Part shown: piece by piece, positions 12,601 to 27,404 of the stretch
Layout: every line of letters starts with the position of its first letter
Position numbering within the stretch: the stretch's first letter is position 1
The notes under the pieces: generated by a model
Seen by the model: only the letters and a program-made list of their open reading frames with translations
The model's database searches: none
What the model was told of the DNA's origin: nothing
Made by a program: the position numbers and the translations under genes
Source: Amaranthus tricolor
Lineage: Eukaryota > Streptophyta > Magnoliopsida > Caryophyllales > Amaranthaceae
Reading direction: 5' to 3'
NCBI RefSeq assembly: GCF_026212465.1
Contig: NC_080048.1
Coordinates: 25,802,280-25,866,279 of the forward strand
Length of the DNA: 64,000 nt

Positions 12601-15600
12601 AGTTTGAGTACTTTACACGCGAAATTGACAAAAACGCATAAAATCGCAACTTAACTTCTAATTTCTAGCATATGACTATTATTATCAATTCTAACCATTT
12701 TAACACAATAATATATGCCAAATAGTGTTGTGTGCCAAGTTTCGTGCATAACAAACCATGTTTGACCTACTTTACGCGCGAAATTGACAAAAAAACACTT
12801 AAAAATCCACAAAATCGCAACTTAACTTCTAATTTCTAGCATATGACTATTATTATCAAGTATAACCATTTCAACAAAATAATATATGCCAAATAGTGTT
12901 GTGTGCCAAGTTTCGTGCATAACAAACCATGTTTGACCTACTTTACGCGCGAAATTGACAAAAACGCTTAAAAACGCATAAAATCGCAACTTAACTTCTA
13001 ATTTCTAGCATATGACTATTATTATCAAGTCTAACCATTTCAAAACAATAATATATGCCAAATAGTGTTGTGTGCCAAGTTTCGTGCATAACAAACCATG
13101 TTTTACCTACTTTACGCGCGAAATTGACAAATAAAAACGCGAAATTGACAGCGTCAAACTAGTGACCAGACCACCTTGCACGACACGTGGAGTCCAAACC
13201 TATGCATCCAGGACCTAGGCTAAAGTTTGAAATGGAATCTTGGTACTTGGATCTAGCTATCAAGGTCCTAAAACCATTCTAACAATCCCCGTGGACTCCT
13301 AGAAGCTGAGCCGAAGGAGGGCTGGTCGACAGTTTGCTAGATCAGAATTTTGTTTAAGTGTTTGTGGTTGTTTCGTGTTCTTTTCATGATCATTTGTAGT
13401 TTTTGATTGTGTCATTAATCAAAGCTTATGCACAACATTAATCCTTGGATAACCAAGGCCTTAATCAGCCCCGGTTTCGCATCAAAACCAAGTTTGAATA
13501 CTTTACGCGCGAAATTGACAAAAACGCTTAAAAACGCATAAAATCTCAACTTAACTTCTAATTTCTAGCATATGACTATTATTATCAATTCTAACCATTT
13601 CAACACAATAATATATGCCAAATAGTGTTGCGTGCCAAGTTTCGTGCATAACAAACCATGTTTGACCTACTTTACGCGCGAAATTGACAAAAACGCTTAA
13701 AAACCCACAAAATCGCAACTTAACTTCTAATTTCTAGCATATGACTATTATTATCAAGTATAACCATTTCAACAAATAAATATATGCCAAATAGTGTTGT
13801 GTGCCAGGTTTCGTGCATAACAAACCATGTTTGACCTACTTTACGCGCGAAATTGACAAAAACGCTTAAAAACGCATAAAATCGCAACTTAAGTTCTAAT
13901 TTCTAGCATATGACTATTATTATCAAGTCTAACCATTTCAACACAATAATATATGCCAAATAGTGTTGTGTGCCAAGTTTCGTGCTTAACAAACCATGTT
14001 TGACCTACTTTACGCGCGAAATTGACAAATAAAAACGCGAAATTGACAGCGTCAAACTAGTGACCAGACCACCTTACACGACACGTGGAGTCCAAACATA
14101 TGCATCCAGGACCTAAGATAAAGTGGAAATGGAATCTTGGTACTTAGATCTAGCTATCAAGGTCCTAAAACCATTCTAACAATCCCCGTGGACTCCTAGA
14201 AGCTGAGCCGAAGGAGGGCTGGTCGATAGTTTGCTAGATAAGAATGTTGTTTAAGTGTTTGTGGTTGTTTCGTGCTCTTTTCATGATCATTTGTAGTTTT
14301 TGACTGTGTCATTAATCAAAACTTATGCACAACATTAATCCTTGCATAACCAAGGCCTTAATCAGCCCCGGTTTCGCATCTAAACCAAGTTTGAGTACTT
14401 TACGCGTGAAATTGACAAAAACGCTTAAAAACGCATAAAATCGCAACTTAACTTCTAATTTCTAGCATATGACTATTATTATCAATTATAACCATTTCAA
14501 CACAATAACATATGCCAAAGAGTGTTTTGTGCCAAGTTTCGTGCATAACAAACCATGTTTGACCTACTTTACGCGCGAAATTGATAAAAACGCTTAAAAA
14601 CGCATAAAATCGCAACTTAACTTCTAATTTCTAGCATATGACTATTATTATCAATTCTAACCATTTCCACACAATAATATATGCCAAATAGTGTTGTGTG
14701 CCATGTTTCGTGCATAACAAACCATGTTTGACCTACTTTACGCGCGAAATTGACAATAACGCTTAAAAACCCATAAAATCGCAACTTAACTTCTAATTTC
14801 TCGCATATGACTATTATTATCAAGTATAACCATTTCAACACAATAATATATGCCAAATAGTGTTATGTGCCAAGTTTCGTGCATAACAAACCATGTTTGA
14901 CCTACTTTACGCGCGAAATTGACAAAAACGCTTAAAAACGCATAAAATCGCAACTTAACTTCTAATTTCTAGCATATGACTATTATTATCAAGTCTAACC
15001 ATTTCAACAAAATAATATATGCCAAATAGTGTTGTGTGCCAAGTTTCGTGCATAACAAACCTTGTTTGACCAACTTTACGCGCGAAATTGAAAAATAAAA
15101 ACGCGAAATTGACAGCATCAAACTAGTGACCAGACCACCTTGCACGACACGTGGAGACCAAACCTATGCATCCAGGACCTAGGCTAAAGTGGAAATAGAA
15201 TCTTGGTACTTGGATCTAGCTATCAAGGTCCTAAAACCATTCTAACAATCCCCGTGGACTCCTAGAAGTTGAGCCGAAGGAGGGCTAGTCGACAGTTTGC
15301 TAGATCAGAATTTTGTTTAATTGTTTGTGGTTGTTTCGTGTTCTTTTCATGATCATTTGTAGTTTTTGACTGTGTCATTAATCAAAGCTTACGCACAACA
15401 TTAATCCTTGCATAACCAAGGCCTTAATCAGCCCCGGTTTCGCATCGAAACCAAGTTTGAATACTTTACGTGCGAAATTGACAAAAACACTTAAAAACGC
15501 ATAAAATCGCAACTTAACTTCTAATTTCTAGCATATGATTATTATTATCAATTCTAACCATTTCAACACAATAATATATGCCAAATAGTGTTGTGTGCCA

Positions 15601-16122
15601 AGTTTCGTGCATAACAAACCATGTTTGACCTACTTTACGCGCGAAATTGACAAAAACGCTTAAAAACCCATAAAATCGCAACTTAACTTCTAATTTCTAG
15701 CATATGACTATTATTATCAAGTATAACCATTTCATCAAAATAATATATGCGAAATAGTGTTGTGTGCCAAGTTTCGTGCATAACAAACCATGTTTGACCT
15801 ACTTTACCCGCGAAATTGACAAAAACGCTTAAAAACGCATAAAATCGCAACATGACTTCTAATTTCTAGTATATGACTATTATTATCAAGTCTAACCATT
15901 TCAACACAATAATATATGCCAAATAGTGTTGTGTGCAAAGTTTCGTGCATAACAAACCATGTTTGACCTACTTTACGCGCGAAATTGACAAATATAAACG
16001 CGAAATTGACAGCGTCAAACTAGTGACCAGACCACCTTGCACGACACGTGGAGTCCAAACCTATGCATCCAGGACCTAGGCTAAAGTGGAAATGGAATCT
16101 TGGTACTTGGATCTAGCTATCA
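9682..16122 (+). repeat. HOR zone 2b: unit series repeating at about 3.6 kb
   Basis: Unit starts are 9682, 10579, 11476, 12373, 13263, 14160 and 15226. The series 9682, 10579, 11476 is echoed by 13263, 14160, 15226. The first pair share TTGGATAACC, TTGCGTGCC and AACAAATAAATATATG. The second pair share GTCGATAGTTTG and TAGATAAGAATG, but the later one carries one extra monomer (1066 against 897 bp). The third pair are both of the TTAATTG / TACCCGCG type. Confidence 0.9.
12373..13262 (+). repeat. Chimeric HOR unit
   Basis: The unit opens like the units at 3419 and 6999 (AGAAATTGAGCC, TTATGCACAACATTAATCC). From about 12556 it continues like those at 5213 and 8793 (TTTCATAACC, TTTACACGCG, missing CTTAAAAACG, AAAAAAACACTT). 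A switch point lies between the two marker sets. The length is 890 bp. Confidence 0.75.
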
Positions 16123-19100
16123 AGGTCCTAAAACCATTCTAACAATCCCCGTGGACTCCTAGAAGCTGAGCCGAAGGAGGGCTGGTCGACAGTTTGCTAG
16201 ATCAGAATTTTGTTTAAGTGTTTGTGGTTGTTTCGTGTTCTTTTCATGATCATTTGTAGTTTTTGACTGTGTCATTAATCAAAGCTTATGCACAACATTA
16301 ATCCTTTCATAACCAAGGCCTTAATCAGCCCCGGTTTCGCATCAAAACCAAGTTTCAGTACTTTACGCGCGAAATTGACAAAAACGCTTAAAAACGCATA
16401 AAATCGCAACTTAACTTCTAATTTCTAGTATATGACTATTATTATCAATTCTAACCATTTTAACACAATAATATATGCCAAATAGTGTTGTGTGCCAAGT
16501 TTCGTGCATAACAAACCATGTTTGACCTACTTTACGCGCGAAATTGACAAAAACACTTAAAAATCCATAAAATCGCAACTTAACTTCTAATTTCTAGCAT
16601 GTGACTATTATTATCAAGTATAACCATTTCAACAAAATAATATATGCCAAATAGTATTGTGTGCCAAGTTTCGTGCATAACAAACCATGTTTGACCTACT
16701 TTACGCGCGAAATTGACAAAAACACTTAAAAATCCATAAAATCGCAACTTAACTTCTAATTTCTAGCATATGACTATTATTATCAAGTCTAACCATTTCA
16801 ACACAATAATATATGCCAAATAGTGTTGTGTGCCAAGTATCGTGCATAACAAACCATGTTTTACCTACTTTACGCGCGAAATTGACAAATAAAAACGCGA
16901 AATTGACAGCGTCAAACTAGTGACCAGACCACCTTGCACGACACGTGGAGTCCATACCTATGCATCCAGGACCTAGGCTAAAGTGGAAATGGAATCTTGG
17001 TACTTGGATCTAGCTATCAAGGTCCTAAAACCATTCTAACAATCCCCGTGGACTCCTAGAAGCTGAGCCGAAGGAGGGCTGGTCGATAGTTTGCTAGATC
17101 AGAATTTTGTTTAAGTGTTTGTGGTTGTTTCGTGTTCTTTTCATGATCATTTGTAGTTTTTGACTGTGACATTAATCAAAGCTTATGCACAACATTAATC
17201 CTTGCATAACCAAGGCCTTAATCAGCCCCGGTTTCGCATCAAAACCAAGTTTGAGTACTTTACGCGCGAAATTGACAAAAACGCTTAAAAACGCATAAAA
17301 TCGCAACTTAACTTCTAATTTCTAGCATATGACTATTATTATCAATTCTAACCATTTCAATACAATAATATATGCCAAATAGTGTTGTGTGCCAAGTTTC
17401 GTGCATAACAAACCATGTTTGACCTACTTTACGCGCGAAATTGACAAAAACGCTTAAAAACCCATAAAATCGCAACTTAACTTCTAATTTCTAGCATATG
17501 ACTATTATTATCAAGTATAACCATTTCAACAAATAAATATATTCCAAATAGTGTTGTGTGCCAAGTTTCGTGCATAACAAACCATGTTTGACCTACTTTA
17601 CGCGCGAAATTGACAAAAACGCTTAAAAACGCATAAAATCGCAACTTAACTTCTAATTTCTAGCATATGACTATTATTATCAAGTCTAACCATTTCAACA
17701 CAATAATATATGCCAAATAGTGTTGTGTGCCAATTTTCGTGCTTAACAAACCATGTTTGACCTACTTTACGCACGAAATTGACAAATAAAAACGCGAAAT
17801 TGACAGCGTCAAACTAGTGACTAGACCACCTTACACGACACGTGGAGTCCAAACATATGCATCCAGGACCTAGGATAAAGTGGAAATATAATCTTGGTAC
17901 TTAGATCTAGCTATCAAGGTCCTAAAACCATTCTAACAATCCCCGTGGACTCCTAGAAGCTGAGCCGAAGGAGGGCTGGTCGACAGTTTGCTAGATCAGA
18001 ATGTTGTTTAAGTGTTTGTGGTTGTTTCGTGTTCTTTTCATGATCATTTGTAGTTTTTGACTGTGTCATTAATCAAAACTTACGCACAACATTAATCCTT
18101 GCATAACCAAGGCCTTAATCAGCCCCGGTTTCGCATCTAAACCAAGTTTGAGTACTTTACGCGTGAAATTGACAAAAACGCTTAAAAACGCATAAAATCG
18201 CAACTTAACTTCTAATTTCTAGCATATGACTATTATTATCAATTATAACCATTTCAACACAATAACATATGCCAAATAGTGTTTTGTGCCAAGTTTCGTG
18301 CATAACAAACCATGTTTGACCTACTTTACGCGCGAAATTGACAAAAACGCTTAAAAACCCATAAAATCGCAACTTAACTTCTAATTTCTAGCATATGACT
18401 ATTATTATCAAGTATAACCATTTCAACAAATAAATATATTCCAAATAGTGTTGTGTGCCAAGTTTCGTGCATAACAAACCATGTGTGACCTACTTTACGC
18501 GCGAAATTGACAAAAACGCTTAAAAACGCATAAAATCGCAACTTAACTTCTAATTTCTAGCATATGACTATTATTATCAAGTCTAACCATTTCAACACAA
18601 TAATATATGCCAAATAGTGTTGTGTGCCAATTTTCGTGCTTAACAAACCATGTTTGACCTACTTTACGCGCGAAATTGACAAATAAAAACGCGAAATTGA
18701 CAGCGTCAAACTAGTGACTAGACCACCTTACACGACACGTGGAGTCCAAACATATGCATCCAGGACCTAGGATAAAGTGGAAATATAATCTTGGTACTTA
18801 GATCTAGCTATCAAGGTCCTAAAACCATTCTAACAATCCCCGTGGACTCCTAGAAGCTGAGCCGAAGGAGGGCTGGTCGACAGTTTGCTAGATCAGAATG
18901 TTGTTTAAGTGTTTGTGGTTGTTTCGTGTTCTTTTCATGATCATTTGTAGTTTTTGACTGTGTCATTAATCAAAACTTACGCACAACATTAATCCTTGCA
19001 TAACCAAGGCCTTGATCAGCCCCGGTTTCGCATCTAAACCAAGTTTGAGTACTTTACGCGTGAAATTGACAAAAACGCTTAAAAACGCATAAAATCGCAA

Positions 19101-22100
19101 CTTAACTTCTAATTTCTAGCATATGACTATTATTATCAATTATAACCATTTCAACACAATAACATATGCCAAATAGTGTTTTGTGCCAAGTTTCGTGCAT
19201 AACAAACCATGTTTGACCTACTTTACGCACGAAATTGATAAAAACGCTTAAAAACGCATAAAATCGCAACTTAACTTGTAATTTCTAGCATATGACTATT
19301 ATTATCAATTCTAACCATTTCAACACAATAATATATGCCAAATAGTGTTGTGTGCCATGTTTCGTGCATAACAAACCATGTTTGACCTACTTTACGCGCG
19401 AAATTGACAATAACGCTTAAAAACTCATAAAATCGCAACTTAACTTCTAATTTCTAGCATATGACTATTATTATCAAGTATAACCATTTCAACACAATAA
19501 TATATGCCAAATAGTGTTGTGTGCCAATTTTCGTGCATAACAAACCATGTTTGACCTACTTTACGCGAGAAATTGACAAAAACGCTTAAAAACGCATAAA
19601 ATCGCAACTTAACTTCTAATTTCTAGCATATGACTATTATTATCAAGCCTAACCATTTCAACAAAATAATATATGCCAAATAGTGTTGTGTGCCAAGTTT
19701 CGTGCATAACAAACCATGTTTGACCTACTTTACCCGCGAAATTGACAAAAACGCTTAAAAACGCATAAAATCGCAACATGACTTCTAATTTCTAGTATAT
19801 GACTATTATTATCAAGTCTAACCATTTCAACACAATAATATATGCCAAATAGTGTTGTGTGCCAAGTTTCGTGCATAACAAACCATGTTTGACCTACTTT
19901 ACGCGCGAAATTGACAAATATAAACGCGAAATTGACAGCGTCAAACTAGTGACCAGACCACCTTGCACGACACGTGGAGTCCAAACCTATGCATCCAGGA
20001 CCTAGGCTAAAGTGGAAATGGAATCTTGGTACTTGGATCTAGCTATCAAGGTCCTAAAACCATTCTAACAATCCCCGTGGACTCCTAGAAGCTGAGCCGA
20101 AGGAGGGCTGGTCGACAGTTTGCTAGATCAGAATTTTGTTTAAGTGTTTGTGGTTGTTTCGTGTTCTTTTCATGATCATTTGTAGTTTTTGACTGTGTCA
20201 TTAATCAAAGCTTATGCACAACATTAATCCTTTCATAACCAAGGCCTTAATCAGCCCCGGTTTCGCATCAAAACCAAGTTTCAGTACTTTACGCGCGAAA
20301 TTGACAAAAACGCTTAAAAACGCATAAAATCGCAACTTAACTTCTAATTTCTAGCATATGACTATTATTATCAATTCTAACCATTTTAACACAATAATAT
20401 ATGCCAAATAGTGTTGTGTGCCAAGTTTCGTGCATAACAAACCATGTTTGACCTACTTTACGCGCGAAATTGACAAAAACACTTAAAAATCCATAAAATC
20501 GCAACTTAACTTCTAATTTCTAGCATGTGACTATTATTATCAAGTATAACCATTTCAACAAAATAATATATGCCAAATAGTATTGTGTGCCAAGTTTCGT
20601 GCATAACAAACCATGTTTGACCTACTTTACGCGCGAAATTGACAAAAACACTTAAAAATCCATAAAATCGCAACTTAACTTCTAATTTCTAGCATATGAC
20701 TATTATTATCAAGTCTAACCATTTCAACACAATAATATATGCCAAATAGTGTTGTGTGCCAAGTATCGTGCATAACAAACCATGTTTTACCTACTTTACG
20801 CGCGAAATTGACAAATAAAAACGCGAAATTGACAGCGTCAAACTAGTGACCAGACCACCTTGCACGACACGTGGAGTCCAAACCTATGCATCCAGGACCT
20901 AGGCTAAAGTGGAAATGGAATCTTGGTACTTGGATCTAGCTATCAAGGTCCTAAAACCATTCTAACAATCCCCGTGGACGCCTAGAAGCTGAGCCGAAGG
21001 AGGGCTGGTCGACAGTTTGCTAGATCAGAATTTTGTTTAAGTGTTTGTGGTTGTTTCGTGTTCTTTTCATGATCATTTGTAGTTTTTGACTGTGACATTA
21101 ATCAAAGCTTATGCACAACATTAATCCTTGCATAACCAAGGCCTTAATCAGCCCCGGTTTCGCATCAAAACCAAGTTTGAGTACTTTACGCGCGAAATTG
21201 ACAAAAACGCTTAAAAACGCATAAAATCGCAACTTAACTTCTAATTTCTAGCATATGACTATTATTATCAATTCTAACCATTTCAATACAATAATATATG
21301 CCAAATAGTGTTGTGTGCCAAGTTTCGTGCATAACAAACCATGTTTTGACCTACTTTACGCGCGAAATTGACAAAAACGCTTAAAAACCCATAAAATCGC
21401 AACTTAACTTCTAATTTCTAGCATATGACTATGATTATCAAGTATAACCATTTCAACAAATAAATATATTCCAAATAGTGTTGTGTGCCAAGTTTCGTGC
21501 ATAACAAACCATGTTTGACCTACTTTACGCGCGAAATTGACAAAAACGCTTAAAAACGCATAAAATCGCAACTTAACTTCTAATTTCTAGCATATGACTA
21601 TTATTATCAAGTCTAAACCATTTCAACACAATAATATATGCCAAATAGTGTTGTGTGCCAATTTTCGTGCTTAACAAACCATGTTTGACCTACTTTACGC
21701 GCGAAATTGACAAATAAAAACGCGAAATTGACAGCGTCAAACTAGTGACTAGACCACCTTACACGACACGTGGAGTCCAAACATATGCATCCAGGACCTA
21801 GGATAAAGTGGAAATATAATCTTGGTACTTAGATCTAGCTATCAAGGTCCTAAAACCATTCTAACAATCCCCGTGGACTCCTAGAAGCTGAGCCGAAGGA
21901 GGGCTGGTCGACAGTTTGCTAGATCAGAATGTTGTTTAAGTGTTTGTGGTTGTTTCGTGTTCTTTTCATGATCATTTGTAGTTTTTGACTGTGTCATTAA
22001 TCAAAACTTACGCACAACATTAATCCTTGCATAACCAAGGCCTTAATCAGCCCCGGTTTCGCATCTAAACCAAGTTTGAGTACTTTACGCGTGAAATTGA

Positions 22101-25100
22101 CAAAAACGCTTAAAAACGCATAAAATCGCAACTTAACTTCTAATTTCTAGCATATGACTATTATTATCAATTCTAACCATTTCAACACAATAATATATGC
22201 CAAATAGTGTTGTGTGCCATGTTTCGTGCATAACAAACCATGTTTGACCTACTTTACGCGCGAAATTGACAATAACGCTTAAAAAACCCATAAAATCGCA
22301 ACTTAACTTCTAATTTCTAGCATATGACTATTATTATCAAGTATAACCATTTCAACACAATAATATATGCCAAATAGTGTTGTGTGCCAATTTTCGTGCA
22401 TAACAAACCATGTTTGACCTACTTTACGCGAGAAATTGACAAAAACGCTTAAAAACGCATAAAATCGCAACTTAACTTCTAATTTCTAGCATATGACTAT
22501 TATTATCAAGCCTAACCATTTCAACAAAATAATATATGCCAAATAGTGTTGTGTGCCAAGTTTCATGCATAACAAACCTTGTTTGACCAACTTTACGCGC
22601 GAAATTGAAAAATAAAAACGCGAAATTGACAGCATCAAACTAGTGACCAGACCACCTTGCACGACACGTGGAGACCAAACCTATGCATCCAGGACCTAGG
22701 CTAAAGTGGAAATGGAATCTTGGTACTTGGATCTAGCTATCAAGGTCCTAAAACCATTCTAACAATCCCCGTGGACTCCTAGAAGCTGAGCCGAAGGAGG
22801 GCTAGTCGACAGTTTGCTAGATCAGAATTTTGTTTAAGTGTTTGTGGTTGTTTCGTGTTCTTTTCATGATCATTTGTAGTTTTTGACTGTGTCATTAATC
22901 AAAGCTTACGCACAACATTAATCCTTGCATAACCAAGGCCTTAATCAGCCCCGGTTTCGCATCAAAACCAAGTTTGAGTACTTTACCGCGCGAATTTGAC
23001 AAAAACGCTTAAAAAACGCATAAAATCGCAACTTAACTTCTAATTTCTAGCATATGACTATTATTATCAATTCTAACCATTTCAAAAAAATAATATATGC
23101 CAAATAGTGTTGTGTGCCAAGTTTCGTGCATAACAAACCATGTTTGACCTACTTTACGCGCGAAATTGACAAAAACGCTTAAAAACCCATAAAATCGCAA
23201 CTTAACTTCTAATTTCTAGCATATGACTATTATTATCAAGTATAACCATTTCAACAAATAAATATATGCCAAATAGTGTTGTGTGCCATGTTTTCGTGCA
23301 TAACAAACCATGTTTGACCTACTTTACGCGCGAAATTGACAAAAACGCTTAAAAACGCATAAAATCGCAACTTAACTTCTAATTTCTAGCATATGACTAT
23401 TATTATCAAGTCTAACCATTTTCAACACAATAATATATACCAAATAGTGTTGTGTGCCAAGTTTCGTGCATAACAAACCATGTTTGACCTACTTTACGCG
23501 CGAAATTGACAAATATAAACGCGAAATTGACAGCGTCAAACTAGTGACCAGACCACCTTGCACGACACGTGGAGTCCAAACCTATGCATCCAGAACCTAG
23601 GCTAAAGTGGAAATGGAATCTTGGTACTTGGATCTAGCTATCAAGGTCCTAAAACCATTCTAACAATCCCCGTGGACTCCTAGAAGCTGAGCCGAAGGAG
23701 GGCTGGTCGACAGTTTGCTAGATCAGAATGTTGTTTAAGTGTTTGTGGTTGTTTCGTGTTCTTTTCATGATCATTTGTAGTTTTTGACTGTGTCATTAAT
23801 CAAAACTTACGCACAACATTAATCCTTGCATAACCAAGGCCTTAATCAGCCCCGGTTTCGCATCTAAACCAAGTTTGAGTACTTTACGCGTGAAATTGAC
23901 AAAAACGCTTAAAAACGCATAAAATCGCAACTTAACTTCTAATTTCTAGCATATGACTATTATTATCAATTATAACCATTTCAACACAATAACATATGCC
24001 AAATAGTGTTTTGTGCCAAGTTTCGTGCATAACAAACCATGTTTGACCTACTTTACGCACGAAATTGATAAAAACGCTTAAAAACGCATAAAATCGCAAC
24101 TTAACTTGTAATTTCTAGCATATGACTATTATTATCAATTCTAACCATTTCAACACAATAATATATGCCAAATAGTGTTGTGTGCCATGTTTCGTGCATA
24201 ACAAACCATGTTTGAACCTACTTTTACGCGCGAAATTGACAATAACGCTTAAAAACCCATAAAATCGCAACTTAACTTCTAATTTCTAGCATATGACTAT
24301 TATTATCAAGTATAACCATTTCAACACAATAATATATGCCAAATAGTGTTGTGTGCCAATTTTCGTGCATAACAAACCATGTTTGACCTACTTTACGCGA
24401 GAAATTGACAAAAACGCTTAAAAACGCATAAAATCGCAACTTAACTTCTAATTTCTAGCCATATGACTATTATTATCAAGCCTAACCATTTCAACAAAAT
24501 AATATATGCCAAATAGTGTTGTGTGCCAATTTTCGTGCATAACAAACCTTGTTTGACCAACTTTACGCGCGAAATTGAAAAATAAAAACGCGAAATTGAC
24601 AGCATCAAACTAGTGACCAGACCACCTTGCACGACACGTGGAGACCAAACCTATGCATCCAGGACCTAGGCTAAAGTGGAAATGGAATCTTGGTACTTGG
24701 ATCTAGCTATCAAGGTCCTAAAACCATTCTAACAATCCCCGTGGACTCCTAGAAGCTGAGCCGAAGGAGGGCTAGTCGACAGTTTGCTAGATCAGAATTT
24801 TGTTTAAGTGTTTGTGGTTGTTTCGTGTTCTTTTCATGATCATTTGTAGTTTTTGACTGTGTCATTAATCAAAGCTTACGCACAACATTAATCCTTGCAT
24901 AACCAAGGCCTTAATCAGCCCCGGTTTCGCATCAAAACCAAGTTTGAGTACTTTACGCGCGAATTTGACAAAAACGCTTAAAAACGCATAAAATCGCAAC
25001 TTAACTTCTAATTTCTAGCATATGACTATTATTATCAATTCTAACCATTTCAAAAAAATAATATATGCCAAATAGTGTTGTGTGCCAAGTTTCGTGCATA

Positions 25101-27404
25101 ACAAACCATGTTTGACCTACTTTACGCGCGAAATTGATAAAAACGCTTAAAAACCCATAAAAATCGCAACTTAACTTCTAATTTCTAGCATATGAATATT
25201 ATTATCAAGTATAACCATTTCAACAAATAAATATATGCCAAATAGTGTTGTGTGCCATGTTTCGTGCATAACAAACCATGTTTGACCTACTTTACGCGCG
25301 AAATTGACAAAAACGCTTAAAAACGCATAAAATCGCAACTTAACTTCTAATTTCTAGCATATGACTATTATTATCAAGTCTAACCATTTCAACACAATAA
25401 TATATACCAAATAGTGTTGTGTGCCAAGTTTCGTGCATAACAAACCATGTTTGACCTACTTTACGCGCGAAATTGACAAATATAAACGCGAAATTGACAG
25501 CGTCAAACTAGTGACCAGACCACCTTGCACGACACGTGGAGTCCAAACCTATGCATCCAGAACCTAGGCTAAAGTGGAAATGGAATCTTGGTACTTGGAT
25601 CTAGCTATCAAGGTCCTAAAACCATTCTAACAATCCCCGTGGACTCCTAGAAGCTGAGCCGAAGGAGGGCTGGTCGACAGTTTGCTAGATCAGAATTTTG
25701 TTTAAGTGTTTGTGGTTGTTTCGTGTTCTTTTCAAGATCATTTGTAGTTTTTGACTGTGTCATTAATCAAAGCTTACGCACAACATTAATCCTTGCATAA
25801 CCAAGGCCTTAATCAGCCCCGGTTTCGCATCTAAACCAAGTTTGAGTACTTTACGCGCGAAATTGACAAAAACGCTTAAAAACGCATAAAATCGCAACTT
25901 AACTTCTAATTTCTAGCATATGACTATTATTATCAATTATAACCATTTCAACACAATAACATATGCCAAATAGTGTTTTGTGCCAAGTTTCGTGCATAAC
26001 AAACCATGTTTGACCTACTTTACGCGCGAAATTGATAAAAACGCTTAAAAACACATAAAATCGCAACTTAACTTCTAATTTCTAGCATATGACTATTATT
26101 ATCAATTCTAACCATTTCAACACAATAATATATGCCAAATAGTGTTGTGTGCCAAGTTTCGTGCATAACAAACCATGTTTGACCTACTTTACGCGCGAAA
26201 TTGACAAAAACGCTTAAAAACGCATAAAATCGCAACTTAACTTCTAATTTCTAGCATATGACTATTATTATCAAGTCTAACCATTTCAACAAAATAATAT
26301 ATGCCAAATAGTGTTGTGTGCCAAGTTTCGTGCATAACAAACCTTGTTTGACCAACTTTACGCGCGAAATTGAAAAATAAAAACGCGAAATTGACAGCAT
26401 AAAACTAGTGACCAGACCACCTTGCACGACACGTGGAGACCAAAGCTATGCATCCAGGACCTAGGCTAAAGTGGAAATGGAATCTTGGTACTTGGATCTA
26501 GCTATCAAGGTCCTAAAACCATTCTAACAATCCCCGTGGACTCCTAGAAGCTGAGCCGAAGGAGGGCTGGTCGACAGTTTGCTAGATCAGAATTTTGTTT
26601 AAGTGTTTGTGGTTGTTTCGTGTTCTTTTCATGATCATTTGTAGTTTTTGACTGTGTCATTAATCAAAGCTTATGCACAACATTAATCCTTGCATAACCA
26701 AGGCCTTAATCAGCCCCGGTTTCGCATCAAAACCAAGTTTGAGTACTTTACGCGCGAAATTGACAAAAACGCTTAAAAACGCATAAAATCGCAACTTAAC
26801 TTCTAATTTCTAGCATATGACTATTATTATCAATTCTAACCATTTCAACACAATAATATATGCCAAATAGTGTTGTGTGCCAAGTTTCGTGCATAACAAA
26901 CCATGTTTGACCTACTTTACGCGCGAAATTGACAAAAACGCTTAAAAACCCATAAAATCGCAACTTAACTTCTAATTTCTAGCATATGACTATTATTATC
27001 AATTCTAACCATTTCAACAAATAAATATATGCCAAATAGTGTTGTGTGCCAAGTTTCGTGCATAACAAACCATGTTTGACCTACTTTACGCGCGAAATTG
27101 ACAAAAATGCTTAAAAACGCATAAAATCGCAACTTAACTTCTAATTTCTAGCATATGACTATTATTATCAAGTCTAACCATTTCAACACAATAATATATG
27201 CCAAATAGTGTTGTGTGCCAAGTTTCGTGCTTAACAAACCATGTTTGACATACTTTACGCGCGAAATTGACAAATAAAAACGCGAAATTGACAGCGTCAA
27301 ACTAGTGACCAGACCACCTTACACGACACGTGGAGTCCAAACATATGCATCCAGGACCTAGGATAAAGTGGAAATGGAATCTTGGTACTTAGATCTAGCT
27401 ATCA
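16123..27404 (+). repeat. HOR zone 3: mostly 897-bp units, blocks spaced 3926 bp
   Basis: Unit starts are 16123, 17020, 17917, 18814, 20049, 20946, 21845, 22743, 23644, 24713, 25611 and 26508. The pair at 16123 and 17020 recurs at 20049 and 20946 (shared AAGTTTCAGTAC, CATGTGACTATT, TAGTATTGTGTG, CCAAGTATCG in the first and GACTGTGACATT in the second). The unit at 22743 recurs at 24713, spacing 1970 bp (GCGCGAATTTGAC, TTCAAAAAAATAAT). Units at 17917, 18814, 21845 and 23644 share GAATGTTG and CATCTAAACC. Many single-base insertions lie between 21.3 and 25.2 kb. Confidence 0.9.
18814..20048 (+). repeat. Six-monomer HOR unit (1235 bp), likely exchange product
   Basis: The front, up to about 19700, follows the units at 21845 and 23644: TTTACGCGTG, GACAATAACGC, TTACGCGAGAAATTG and CAAGCCTAACC. 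The tail from about 19725 follows the unit at 15226: TTTACCCGCG, CAACATGACTTC, TAGTATATGAC and AATATAAACGCG. Two monomers more than the common unit are present. A single out-of-step but in-register crossover between these two unit types would give this arrangement. Confidence 0.8.
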
